From: Deltaproteobacteria bacterium
GTDB lineage: Bacteria; Desulfobacterota_D; UBA1144; Nemesobacterales; UBA2774
NCBI GenBank assembly: GCA_029262275.1
Contig: JAJCZS010000037.1
Location: forward strand, 62,001-126,000
Length of the DNA: 64,000 nucleotides
Reading direction: 5' to 3'
A program made the translations under genes and the position numbers. The notes beneath the pieces were generated by a model. The model ran no database searches and was not told where the DNA came from. It saw only the letters and a list, made by a program, of their open reading frames with translations. Shown piece by piece: positions 18,230-26,163 of the stretch; position 1 is the stretch's first letter, and each line of letters opens with the position of its first letter.

Positions 18230-18913
18230 ATGGCTGAGACCAAAAGACGTATCAAAAAGAAATCAGGGTCCATTAAAACTGTAATAGCTTGCTCTTATCC
18301 TATTTATGGCGAAGGGCTTAGTAGGATCCTCCAAGAAGATAAAGCAATTGAAGTTGTTGCAGAAGTGTCAAACCTTATTGATATAGTTGAATCCTGTAAG
18401 CAATATGATTTTGATATTTTACTTCTAGACATAGAGCTCAAGGGCTTAAACCTAAACAAGATTTTGACCCTTGTTAAAAAGAATAAGGATGCCAAAGTAA
18501 TTTTATTAATTGATGACAGTTATAATGAGAATTTGTTAATAAATGGCATTCGCTCAGGAATTAGGGGTTATCTAAATAAGAACGAAAAATCCTCAGAACT
18601 AATTGCATCAGTCAAAGCAGTATATGACGGGGAGCTCTGGGCGGAGAGGAAATTGATGGGTAAAGTGGTTGATGGCTCATCTTATCCCACCAAAGAAATT
18701 AATCTTAAGGGTCAAGTTTATGACCTCACAGAGACTGAAATAAAAATAATTAAGCTTTTGCTCAGGGGGCTAACAAACAAGGAAATAGCCGATGAGTTGT
18801 ATATAAGCGAGAAGACTGTGAAGTTTCATTTATATAAAGTTTTTAAAAAACTAGCGCTAAAAAACCGCTCTGAGCTTATGCTCTTTGGTTTTCGTAACGG
18901 ACTTATAACTTGA
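18230..18913 (+). CDS. LuxR/NarL-type response regulator with degenerate receiver
   Basis: The 227-residue regulator has an N-terminal receiver domain (about residues 15-140) and a C-terminal LuxR helix-turn-helix (LTETEIKIIKLLLRGLTNKE, then ISEKTVKFHLYKVFKKL). The phosphoacceptor Asp is present (ILLLDIEL), as is the conserved Lys (GYLNK). The acidic Asp pair near the N-terminus is replaced by Cys-Ser (IACSYPIYGEG), and the switch Ser/Thr position is Ile. Magnesium-dependent phosphorylation is therefore doubtful. No histidine kinase is adjacent. Confidence 0.9.
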   Translation: MAETKRRIKKKSGSIKTVIACSYPIYGEGLSRILQEDKAIEVVAEVSNLIDIVESCKQYDFDILLLDIELKGLNLNKILTLVKKNKDAKVILLIDDSYNENLLINGIRSGIRGYLNKNEKSSELIASVKAVYDGELWAERKLMGKVVDGSSYPTKEINLKGQVYDLTETEIKIIKLLLRGLTNKEIADELYISEKTVKFHLYKVFKKLALKNRSELMLFGFRNGLIT

Positions 18914-18929
18914 GAACTCTGTCCTCAAG
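18909..18929 (+). terminator. Weak hairpin after the response regulator gene
   Basis: CTTGAG and CTCAAG form a 6-bp stem with a nine-base loop spanning the stop codon, followed by GGACTTTTG rather than a clean T-run. It may end transcription, but the signal is weak. Confidence 0.3.
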
Positions 18930-19014
18930 GGACTTTTGTGAATGTGCAGTTTCTTTATATTAAATTCATTTTTTCATGATAATCTAGTATGCTTTCAAAA
19001 ATCAGGGGTTAATT

Positions 19015-20319
19015 ATGAACATAAGTGTAATAGGAACAGGATATGTGGGGTTAGTCACAGGTGCTTGTCTTGCGGGAAGCGGAAACAATGTGATTTGCGT
19101 TGATATTGATGAGGAAAAGATCAAAAGCCTCAAAGAAGGCAAAGTCACATTTTACGAGCCCGGTCTTGAGGATATTGTAAAAAAGAATATAAAAGAAGAG
19201 CGTCTCCATTTCACTACCGATCTCGACTTTGCTATAAAAAACTCCTTAATAGTTTTAATTGCTGTAGGCACACCTCCTAATGACGACGGGTCTGCTGATA
19301 CGAGTGCTGTGATTAGTGTTGCACAATCTATAGGTCGCAGTCTCGATGATTATAAGGTTATAGTTACCAAAAGTACCGTACCCGTTGGTACAACAGAGAT
19401 GATTCGTGATGAGATTAAAAAAATCACAGACATTAAATTTGATGTAGCGTCAAATCCTGAATTTCTAAAAGAAGGAGCTGCTGTAGAGGACTTTATGAAG
19501 CCCGACAGGGTGTTGATTGGAATAGATAATGAATCCACTGCCCAGATATTAAAGGAGCTGTATGCCCCGTTTATGAGATCAATGGACCGAGCTGTTGTCG
19601 TATCAATTAGATCATCAGAATTAGCAAAGTACACCGCGAATGCCATGCTTGCTACAAGAATTTCCTTTATGAATGAGATTGCAAACTTATGTGAAGTAGT
19701 TGGTGCTAACATCTCAGAAGTGAGAGTTGCCATAGGCTCTGACGATAGAATAGGGCGTCATTTTCTCTATCCTGGGATTGGTTACGGCGGATCATGCTTC
19801 CCAAAGGATGTCAAAGCGCTTATTAATACAGGAAGTGAGTATGGCTCGGAGCTTCAAGTTTGCAGGGCCACTGATGAAGTAAATACCAGACAAAGAGAGC
19901 ATTTTTGGCATAAGATCGAAAATTACTTCGAAACAAAACTTGAGGGCAAGAAAGTTGCCGTGTGGGGAATTTCTTTTAAACCTAAGACAGATGACATAAG
20001 AGAAGCTCCTTCACTCTACATAATAGAAAAGCTCCTCTCCGCTGGCGCCTCGGTAACGGTACATGATCCTGTTGCAATGGATAATGCCAAAGCTCATTTT
20101 GGGGCAAAGGTAAATTACGCTGATTCCAATTACAGTGCTTGTAAGGGTGCGAATGCACTTGTTATTAACACTGAGTGGAATGAGTATAGGCAGCCTGATT
20201 TTATTAAGATGAAAGAATTAATGGATGGAGAAGTGATCTTTGACGGTCGGAACTTATATAAACCCGATTCATTAAAAGAGATCGGGCTTAAATATTTCGG
20301 AGTTGGTATTGGTAATTAA
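19015..20319 (+). CDS. ugd: UDP-glucose 6-dehydrogenase
   Basis: The enzyme oxidises UDP-glucose twice to UDP-glucuronate for polysaccharide synthesis. The 434-residue protein shows the N-terminal Rossmann motif GTGYVGLVTGACLA, TKSTVPVGTT, SNPEFLKEGAA, the catalytic Cys in GYGGSCFPKD (near residue 260), and the C-terminal domain with WGISFKPKTDDIREAPS. AGGGG precedes the ATG. It is monocistronic, with a small hairpin at its stop codon. Other envelope-sugar genes (manC) lie far off at 62 kb. Confidence 0.96.
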   Translation: MNISVIGTGYVGLVTGACLAGSGNNVICVDIDEEKIKSLKEGKVTFYEPGLEDIVKKNIKEERLHFTTDLDFAIKNSLIVLIAVGTPPNDDGSADTSAVISVAQSIGRSLDDYKVIVTKSTVPVGTTEMIRDEIKKITDIKFDVASNPEFLKEGAAVEDFMKPDRVLIGIDNESTAQILKELYAPFMRSMDRAVVVSIRSSELAKYTANAMLATRISFMNEIANLCEVVGANISEVRVAIGSDDRIGRHFLYPGIGYGGSCFPKDVKALINTGSEYGSELQVCRATDEVNTRQREHFWHKIENYFETKLEGKKVAVWGISFKPKTDDIREAPSLYIIEKLLSAGASVTVHDPVAMDNAKAHFGAKVNYADSNYSACKGANALVINTEWNEYRQPDFIKMKELMDGEVIFDGRNLYKPDSLKEIGLKYFGVGIGN

Positions 20320-20338
20320 ACACTAAGGTGTTTTTCTT
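20318..20338 (+). terminator. Short intrinsic terminator after ugd
   Basis: AAACAC and GTGTTT form a 6-bp stem with a TAAG loop that overlaps the ugd stop codon, followed by TTCTT. The stem is short and A+T-rich, so termination may be partial. Confidence 0.4.
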
Positions 20339-20514
20339 GATAACGACTTTTGTACGGCGTGCATATAATATGGGATATTCAGTACTAGCGATTTTATACT
20401 AAAATTTGCATTAATATTTATTCAGGTAAAATGCCTTATAATCAAATACGAGATTGAATCTCAAATGTTTATGATTAATCTAAAGAATGAAAATAGATTG
20501 AAAATAGGTGAATA

Positions 20515-22782
20515 ATGTCTAAATCTCTCATTATTGTAGAGTCTCCAGCGAAGGCCAAGACTATAAAGAAGTACCTGGGTGCAGATTTCAGTGTTGAAGC
20601 TTCCTCAGGCCATCTTATTGATCTTCCTACAAGTAAACTAGGTGTGGATGTAGAAAATAATTTTAACCCCGAATATGTAGTTATAAGAGGAAAAGGTAAA
20701 TATCTAGATAAACTCAAGAAAGCTGCAAATAAGGCTGAAAACGTTTATTTGGCGTCTGACCCTGATAGAGAGGGAGAGGCAATAGCATGGCATATTGCCA
20801 ATGAGTTAGACATCTGGGACAGGTCTCATAGAGTGCTGTTTCATGAAATTACCAAGAATGCAGTTCAAAAATCAATAGAAAATCCCACCGATCTAAGCCA
20901 AGACAGATTTGAAGCACAGCAAGCTAGGAGAGTTCTTGATAGACTTGTTGGTTATCAGGTAAGCCCACTTTTATGGAGAAAAGTCAAAAAAGGGCTTAGT
21001 GCAGGCAGAGTGCAAAGTGTCGCACTTCGGATAGTTGTTGAAAGAGAGAGACAAATTGAGGCATTTAAGGCCAAAGAATATTGGTCTATTGAATCTGAGC
21101 TAAAGCGCAATCAAGATGAGCCCTCCGATTCATTTATAGCTAATTTAGTTAGATTTGAAAGTGAGAAGACTGAAATATCTAATGAAGAGCAGTCAAATCA
21201 TATACTTGATTCAATTAGAGGAAAGACTTTTGTTGTTTCTTCTGTAGATAGAAAGGACAAGAAAAGAAATGCGCTTCCACCTTTTATTACTAGCACACTT
21301 CAGCAGGAAGCCTCACGCAAGATCAGATTTGGAACTAAGAAAACAATGTCGGTTGCTCAGAAACTCTATGAAGGAATAGACCTTGGTGCAGAAGGCCCAG
21401 TTGGTCTTATTACTTATATGAGAACTGACTCAGTTAGGGTTTCAAATGATGCACTTGATGATGCTAGAAACTATATTAAAACAAATTATGGTAATGAATA
21501 TTTACCCGGAAGTCCTAATACATTTAAAGTTAAGAAGTCAGCTCAAGATGCGCATGAGGCGATAAGGCCCACATTTGTAGATAAAATTCCTGAATCTATA
21601 AAAGAATTTCTTTCTGATGAAGAATACAAGCTCTATAAACTTATATGGCAGAGGTTTGTTGCATCTCAGATGACACCAATGATCTATGATCAGACAACCG
21701 TAGAAATAGAAGCTGGTAAGGCCGTATTTCGTGCAACGGGTTCAATAATAAAATTTGCTGGTTTCTCAGCCGTATATCTTGAAGGTAAGGAAGAAGAGGA
21801 AGAAGCAAAGGAAAAAGATGAGATGAGAAAACTTCCAGATGTTTCAAAGGGAGATAGTCTTGATCTTATTAACCTTGAGGGTAAACAGCACTTCACTCAG
21901 CCACCACCAAGATTTACAGAGAGCTCTTTGGTTAAAGAGCTTGAAGAAAAAGGAATAGGGCGCCCGTCCACTTATGCGAGTATTATCTCAACCATTACAG
22001 ACCGTGAATATGTTCTTAGAGAAAAGAACAGACTCTCTCCAACCGTTTTAGGCCGCACTGTAAATGATCTTTTAATACAAGGTTTTCCTGAGATTATGGA
22101 TGTGAAGTTTACTGCTGATATGGAAGAGAAGTTAGATGATGTCGAGGACGGCAATATAAACTGGGTTGAGCTCTTAAAGAGTTTTTATGACGGTTTTTCC
22201 GAGAGATTAGATAAAGCACAGGATTCTATGAAAGGCGTTGAGACAAATATTGCCTGTGACAGCTGTAGTGCTCCAATGATAATTAAATGGGGTAAAGGAG
22301 GAGAGTTCTTATCTTGCTCCAAGTACCCTGAATGTAAAAATGCAAAGGCTTTTGAGTATGACAAAGAAGGGAAAATTGTAATAATAGAAAGAGCAGCTCC
22401 TGAGTTAAGAGAAGATCTCCCGTGTGATAAATGTAGTGCTCCAATGGTAATTAAACAAAGCAGACGAGGCGAGTTCTTGGCATGCTCACGTTATCCTGAT
22501 TGCAAGAACGCAAAAGCTTTTGAGCTAGATCCGGACGGAAACATAAAGGTTCTCGAAAAAGAAGAGCCCGTAATCAGAGAGGATATAAAGTGCGAGAAAT
22601 GTGGCAAGCCAATGGCCGAGCGTAAGGGCAGGTATGGCAAATTCGTTGGATGCACAGGATATCCAAAGTGTAGAAATATTAAAAACATAGATGAAAATGG
22701 AAATATTGTAGCGTCTAAGCCCTTTGGAAAAGGTAAAAAGGGTGCTAAGAAAGAAACAGAAGAAACCAAAGATACGAATTGA
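20515..22782 (+). CDS. topA: DNA topoisomerase I
   Basis: This type IA topoisomerase relaxes negative supercoils. The 755-residue protein has a Toprim domain (LIIVESPAKAKTIKKYLG, ASDPDREGEAIAWH), the active-site Tyr in LITYMRTDSVRVS (near residue 300) and ESSLVKELEEKGIGRPSTYA. The C-terminal part has three four-cysteine zinc-ribbon units (about residues 580-725), each of the CDxC...CSxYPxCKN type. It ends in a lysine/glutamate-rich tail. A 195-base leader region precedes it, containing a TATAAT-like hexamer near 20366 but no convincing partner element. Confidence 0.97.
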   Translation: MSKSLIIVESPAKAKTIKKYLGADFSVEASSGHLIDLPTSKLGVDVENNFNPEYVVIRGKGKYLDKLKKAANKAENVYLASDPDREGEAIAWHIANELDIWDRSHRVLFHEITKNAVQKSIENPTDLSQDRFEAQQARRVLDRLVGYQVSPLLWRKVKKGLSAGRVQSVALRIVVERERQIEAFKAKEYWSIESELKRNQDEPSDSFIANLVRFESEKTEISNEEQSNHILDSIRGKTFVVSSVDRKDKKRNALPPFITSTLQQEASRKIRFGTKKTMSVAQKLYEGIDLGAEGPVGLITYMRTDSVRVSNDALDDARNYIKTNYGNEYLPGSPNTFKVKKSAQDAHEAIRPTFVDKIPESIKEFLSDEEYKLYKLIWQRFVASQMTPMIYDQTTVEIEAGKAVFRATGSIIKFAGFSAVYLEGKEEEEEAKEKDEMRKLPDVSKGDSLDLINLEGKQHFTQPPPRFTESSLVKELEEKGIGRPSTYASIISTITDREYVLREKNRLSPTVLGRTVNDLLIQGFPEIMDVKFTADMEEKLDDVEDGNINWVELLKSFYDGFSERLDKAQDSMKGVETNIACDSCSAPMIIKWGKGGEFLSCSKYPECKNAKAFEYDKEGKIVIIERAAPELREDLPCDKCSAPMVIKQSRRGEFLACSRYPDCKNAKAFELDPDGNIKVLEKEEPVIREDIKCEKCGKPMAERKGRYGKFVGCTGYPKCRNIKNIDENGNIVASKPFGKGKKGAKKETEETKDTN

Positions 22783-22860
22783 TTGATTTGGCTCGTATTT
22801 GTTATACACTTTACTCTGAAATATAAATAATCCTTATTGGTAATCTTTATTAATAAAAAA

Positions 22861-23916
22861 ATGGAAAGAAATTCCAGACAGATTGAACTTGGGGGAATAA
22901 AAGTTGGCGGCGGGGCTCCAATTACAGTTCAATCAATGACTAAAACCGATACTCGTGATATCGTAGCGACTGTTGCGCAGATAAAAAGCTTGGAGAAAGC
23001 AGGATGCGACATAGTACGCCTTGCTGTGCCTGATATGGAAGCTGCTAAATCACTGGGTGAAATAATAAAACAAACTAATATTCCTATCGTCTCCGATATT
23101 CATTTTGATTATAAACTTGCGCTTGAAGCAGTGAATCAGGGTGTTGACGGCATGAGACTTAATCCAGGAAACATAGGGGCTAAGTATCGTATAAAGGCCG
23201 TGGTGGACGCAGTTAAAGAAAGAGGCATACCTATTAGAATAGGGGTCAACTCTGGCTCTTTAGAAAAAGACATATTAAAAAAACACGGCTCACCTACAGC
23301 TGAGGCTCTTGCAGAAAGCGCATTTAGACATGTTCAGATACTAGAAGATCTTGATTTTAGAGATATTAAAATTTCAGTTAAATCAACTGATGTAAAAAAG
23401 ATGATAGCAGCCTATCGTCTCTTGGCAGAGAGATGTGAATATCCTCTTCACCTTGGTGTTACAGAGGCGGGAACGTATGAGATGGGCGCAATCAAATCTT
23501 CAATTGGCATAGGGACTCTTCTTGCAGAGGGTATTGGGGATACGATCAGAGTTTCCTTAACCGGAGACCCGGTTGATGAGATAGTAGTTGGGTTTAATAT
23601 TCTAAGGTCGCTGGGGCTTAGAAGAAACGGGATTGAGCTAATATCTTGTCCAGGCTGTGGAAGGCTTGAGATTGACCTGATGAAACTAGTTAAAGACGTA
23701 GAGGATAGAATAGTTGACATTGAGCTTCCAAGACCTATCAAAGTTGCTATCCTAGGCTGCGTAGTAAATGGTCCTGGAGAAGCGTCTGAGGCCGATATAG
23801 GTATTGCTGGTGGTAGAGGAAAGGGAATGCTTTATAAAGACGGCAAACTGGTACGATCCTTTAAAGAGCATCAGATTGTAGATGAATTAGTAAAAGAGCT
23901 TGAGACATTTGTATAG
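22861..23916 (+). CDS. ispG: 4-hydroxy-3-methylbut-2-en-1-yl diphosphate synthase
   Basis: IspG (GcpE) converts MEcPP to HMBPP in the MEP isoprenoid pathway using a [4Fe-4S] cluster. The 351-residue bacterial form shows GGGAPITVQSMTKTDTRD, the TIM-barrel core (RLNPGNIG), and the cluster ligands in SCPGCGR and LGCVVNGPGEAS. I place the start at ATG 22861; a TTG at 22837 would add eight unlikely residues. No good ribosome-binding site is visible for either. It lies 78 bases after topA and is convergent with the next gene. Confidence 0.96.
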   Translation: MERNSRQIELGGIKVGGGAPITVQSMTKTDTRDIVATVAQIKSLEKAGCDIVRLAVPDMEAAKSLGEIIKQTNIPIVSDIHFDYKLALEAVNQGVDGMRLNPGNIGAKYRIKAVVDAVKERGIPIRIGVNSGSLEKDILKKHGSPTAEALAESAFRHVQILEDLDFRDIKISVKSTDVKKMIAAYRLLAERCEYPLHLGVTEAGTYEMGAIKSSIGIGTLLAEGIGDTIRVSLTGDPVDEIVVGFNILRSLGLRRNGIELISCPGCGRLEIDLMKLVKDVEDRIVDIELPRPIKVAILGCVVNGPGEASEADIGIAGGRGKGMLYKDGKLVRSFKEHQIVDELVKELETFV

Positions 23917-24011
23917 AACTGCCTAGTAGTAAAACTCTGTTTTAAATTCCACCAAATTTTATATTTTCCAACTAAAAAAGACACCTGTCTGCTGTCGAAT
24001 GAATTGTTTGC

Positions 24012-25472
24012 TTAATTCTGATTCATAGGAATCGCATCAAGCACTTTAATTCTAACTTCTTGAGGAATAGCATTTATAAATCCTGCTTTTATATTCTTAA
24101 AAGTTCTCTCACTTTTTGCGGGTAGAACATCTACAATTGTGGCCCTGTTGGAAAACATTGGAGTCTCTTCTTTAAATGAGTAGAACTCGACCTTGAGATC
24201 TATTTTTGTGTATGGGATATCACTTAAGTTTCTAAGCGTAATCTCACTTATTCTTCCCATAGTTTGGGGAACAGCGCCTGAGAAAACAAAGTTTTCAACT
24301 ACTATGTCCTCAGTAGGTAGTGGAAAATCTTCTTCATATTCGTACTCGTATTCCTCTTCATCTTCTGATGAGGCCGAATCAGTAGCTTGAGTAGTAGTTG
24401 AGGTATCCTGAGCTGTAGTATCTTTAGGGGCTGTGATTGCTTCTTTAACTGATGAGTCCTGTCCCGCTGGTTCATCAGATTGTGCTACCTGATCATCCGA
24501 AGTTGTTCCAGCATCTGCTGATGGTAATGCGGTACCCTGTTCCTCAGCCATTTTCTTCTTGTATTTCTCTGAGAGGGAAAGCTTTCTTCCGCTTTCATCG
24601 TAACCGTCGTAAGCATCTTCCGTATAGCCTTCCTCACCCTCTGCTTTTGGTTTCCTTTTCTTCTTTTTAACTGCTTTTTTACCTTCTTTCTTGGCTTGCT
24701 TAATTTTAAGCTCTTTGTCAGACATTGGCTTTGCACTTCTTACGCTTATATTCACATCTTTAGCATCTGGGTGTCTGAATCCAACGTTGATGCCATAATA
24801 AGTTCTCTCGGTTCTAGGTGGGATTATATCATGTATGACTGCTCTACTTGTAAATCCTCTAACACCCAATTTCCCGCCTTTTGTTCCAAGGAAGTTGATA
24901 TTTATTTCTATGTCTTTCCATGCCTCACCACTTCTGTTATCAAGAGTGATTTCTTTTAGAATTCCTTCTGTTCCGTACTGTCCACCACTCCATTCCCAGT
25001 TTTTGACCAGGATAAGATCTTTTGCCTGAGTAGGTGTACCTTTTTCTATAAGGTCAGCGTTTACGACTCTTGTAACGGAATTCTTAAGCTCAGCATGCAT
25101 GATGCCGAAATTTAAGTTATAAAAAGTTTTCTCACTCTTACTTGGTATTATTTCTTTTATTGTAGTTCTTAGTGACCCAAGGGGAATATCATTTGAAGTA
25201 TACAAATCAACTTCAACGGATATATCCTTATAGTCGTTTATGCCTCTGTTCTCTATTGTTATCTCAGACATGATGGCAGGTCTACCCATACCACCTGACG
25301 CCCATTTATAATCTTTTACCACAAGTACCCTTTTAACAGATTCAGGTTTATTCTTCTGTGCCTGTGCACTAGGTGGTGAAACGTTAATTAGGATAAACAA
25401 CAGCGCAATTAACATTAAAACACTTAAGCTTATCCTATTGAGTTTAGAGTTCTGCTGAGTTCTGAAATGCAT
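24012..25472 (-). CDS. Secreted protein with three FxLYD-like repeats and charged linker
   Basis: This 486-residue exported protein has a signal peptide at residues 1-38 ending AQAQ. Three homologous domains of about 90 residues lie at 48-140, 152-245 and 388-480. Each starts like VVKDYKWASG or LVKNWEWSGG, contains EITLxN with an Asp/Lys-rich strand pair, and ends with IxPxxSERTF followed by a xxGF strand. The pattern resembles FxLYD-type beta-sandwiches. Repeats 2 and 3 are separated by a 140-residue linker, first lysine-rich (KKAVKKKKRKPK), then Ser/Thr/Asp-rich, then acidic with alternating Glu-Tyr. It is monocistronic and the function is unknown. Confidence 0.8.
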   Translation of the reverse strand: MHFRTQQNSKLNRISLSVLMLIALLFILINVSPPSAQAQKNKPESVKRVLVVKDYKWASGGMGRPAIMSEITIENRGINDYKDISVEVDLYTSNDIPLGSLRTTIKEIIPSKSEKTFYNLNFGIMHAELKNSVTRVVNADLIEKGTPTQAKDLILVKNWEWSGGQYGTEGILKEITLDNRSGEAWKDIEININFLGTKGGKLGVRGFTSRAVIHDIIPPRTERTYYGINVGFRHPDAKDVNISVRSAKPMSDKELKIKQAKKEGKKAVKKKKRKPKAEGEEGYTEDAYDGYDESGRKLSLSEKYKKKMAEEQGTALPSADAGTTSDDQVAQSDEPAGQDSSVKEAITAPKDTTAQDTSTTTQATDSASSEDEEEYEYEYEEDFPLPTEDIVVENFVFSGAVPQTMGRISEITLRNLSDIPYTKIDLKVEFYSFKEETPMFSNRATIVDVLPAKSERTFKNIKAGFINAIPQEVRIKVLDAIPMNQN

Positions 25473-25545
25473 TATATCTCCTTATTAGAGCAACAAGATT
25501 GTGATAAGATTATACATAATTAAAGCTGAAATTATACCTGTGTAA

Positions 25546-25586
25546 AATAACAGACAATAGCTAAAATTTTAAGCTCTGTTGTTATT
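25546..25586. promoter_or_regulatory. Bulged inverted repeat upstream of the GYD gene
   Basis: The arms AATAACA/TGTTATT, ACA/TGT and AGCT/AGCT pair around an A/T-rich loop, about 14 pairs with small bulges. It lies in the divergent region between the triple-repeat protein and the GYD gene and has no T-run, so an operator or leader structure is likelier than a terminator. Confidence 0.3.
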
Positions 25587-25641
25587 AGTTAAAAAAAGCT
25601 GGAATAATATATTTTCAACGAAAAGCTAACAGGGGCTAAAA

Positions 25642-25944
25642 ATGAGTGTATACATATTGCTTAGCAAACTTACGACCGAAGGTCGGAAAACAATTAAAGA
25701 AAGGCCGGGAAGGATTAAAGAGGTGGGGGATGAAATAGAAAATTTGGGAGTTAAGGTTATAGAGCAGTATGCAACATTGGGACCTTATGATTTTGTAACT
25801 GTCATAGATGCCCCGGATAATGAGACAGTAAGTGAACTATCTGTTGATTTATGCTCAAGGGGTACAATTGAGATAATGAGTCTAGCCGCAGTGCCTGTAG
25901 ACTCTTATGTAGATGCTCTTAAATCTGCTAAAAAAATAAAGTGA
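25642..25944 (+). CDS. GYD domain-containing protein
   Basis: This small soluble protein of 100 residues belongs to the GYD family (ferredoxin-like fold). It shows YILLSKLTTEGRKTIKERPGRIKEV, the namesake-type GPYDFVTVIDAPD and the closing TIEIMSLAAVP. Family members are of unknown function. A weak AGGGG precedes the ATG. The gene is followed after 18 bases by a possible 53-codon gene and then mutL. Confidence 0.87.
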   Translation: MSVYILLSKLTTEGRKTIKERPGRIKEVGDEIENLGVKVIEQYATLGPYDFVTVIDAPDNETVSELSVDLCSRGTIEIMSLAAVPVDSYVDALKSAKKIK

Positions 25945-25962
25945 GGGGTAGATAAATAGACT

Positions 25963-26124
25963 ATGTTGAGTGAATTCAAACGGATATTAAAACAACATTC
26001 AGATGATGTATATGGTGTGGCGTCCTACACGACGCTCTCTTTCTATACTGTTTTAGCTCTAGCCTGCATCTTAGTTCCAGTTTTGTTTTTTCTAATATTG
26101 GGTATGTGGAAGCTGTTTTCATAA
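25963..26124 (+). CDS. Possible small single-pass membrane protein (53 residues)
   Basis: An ATG-to-TAA frame of 53 codons begins 18 bases after the GYD gene and ends 39 bases before mutL. The first 20 residues are polar (MLSEFKRILKQHSDDVYGVA). They are followed by a hydrophobic helix of about 25 residues containing SFYTVLALACILVPVLFFLI, and the end is WKLFS. The ASYTTLSFYTVL segment slightly resembles the start of YihY-type or other membrane proteins, so it could be a remnant as well as a genuine small protein. A GAGGGG lies about 14 bases upstream, further than ideal. Confidence 0.45.
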   Translation: MLSEFKRILKQHSDDVYGVASYTTLSFYTVLALACILVPVLFFLILGMWKLFS

Positions 26125-26163
26125 TACGTTTCACTTTTATTTAAGGTAATAAGGCACTTTAAA

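Noticed and set aside
20350-20372. TTGTAC and TATAAT considered as the topA promoter
   Set aside because: The hexamers are only eight bases apart and no suitable -35 element lies at 16-18 bases.
23960-24000. GACA/TGTC repeat next to an A/T-run considered as terminator of the triple-repeat gene
   Set aside because: The stem is only four to five base pairs with a two- to four-base loop, too weak to call.
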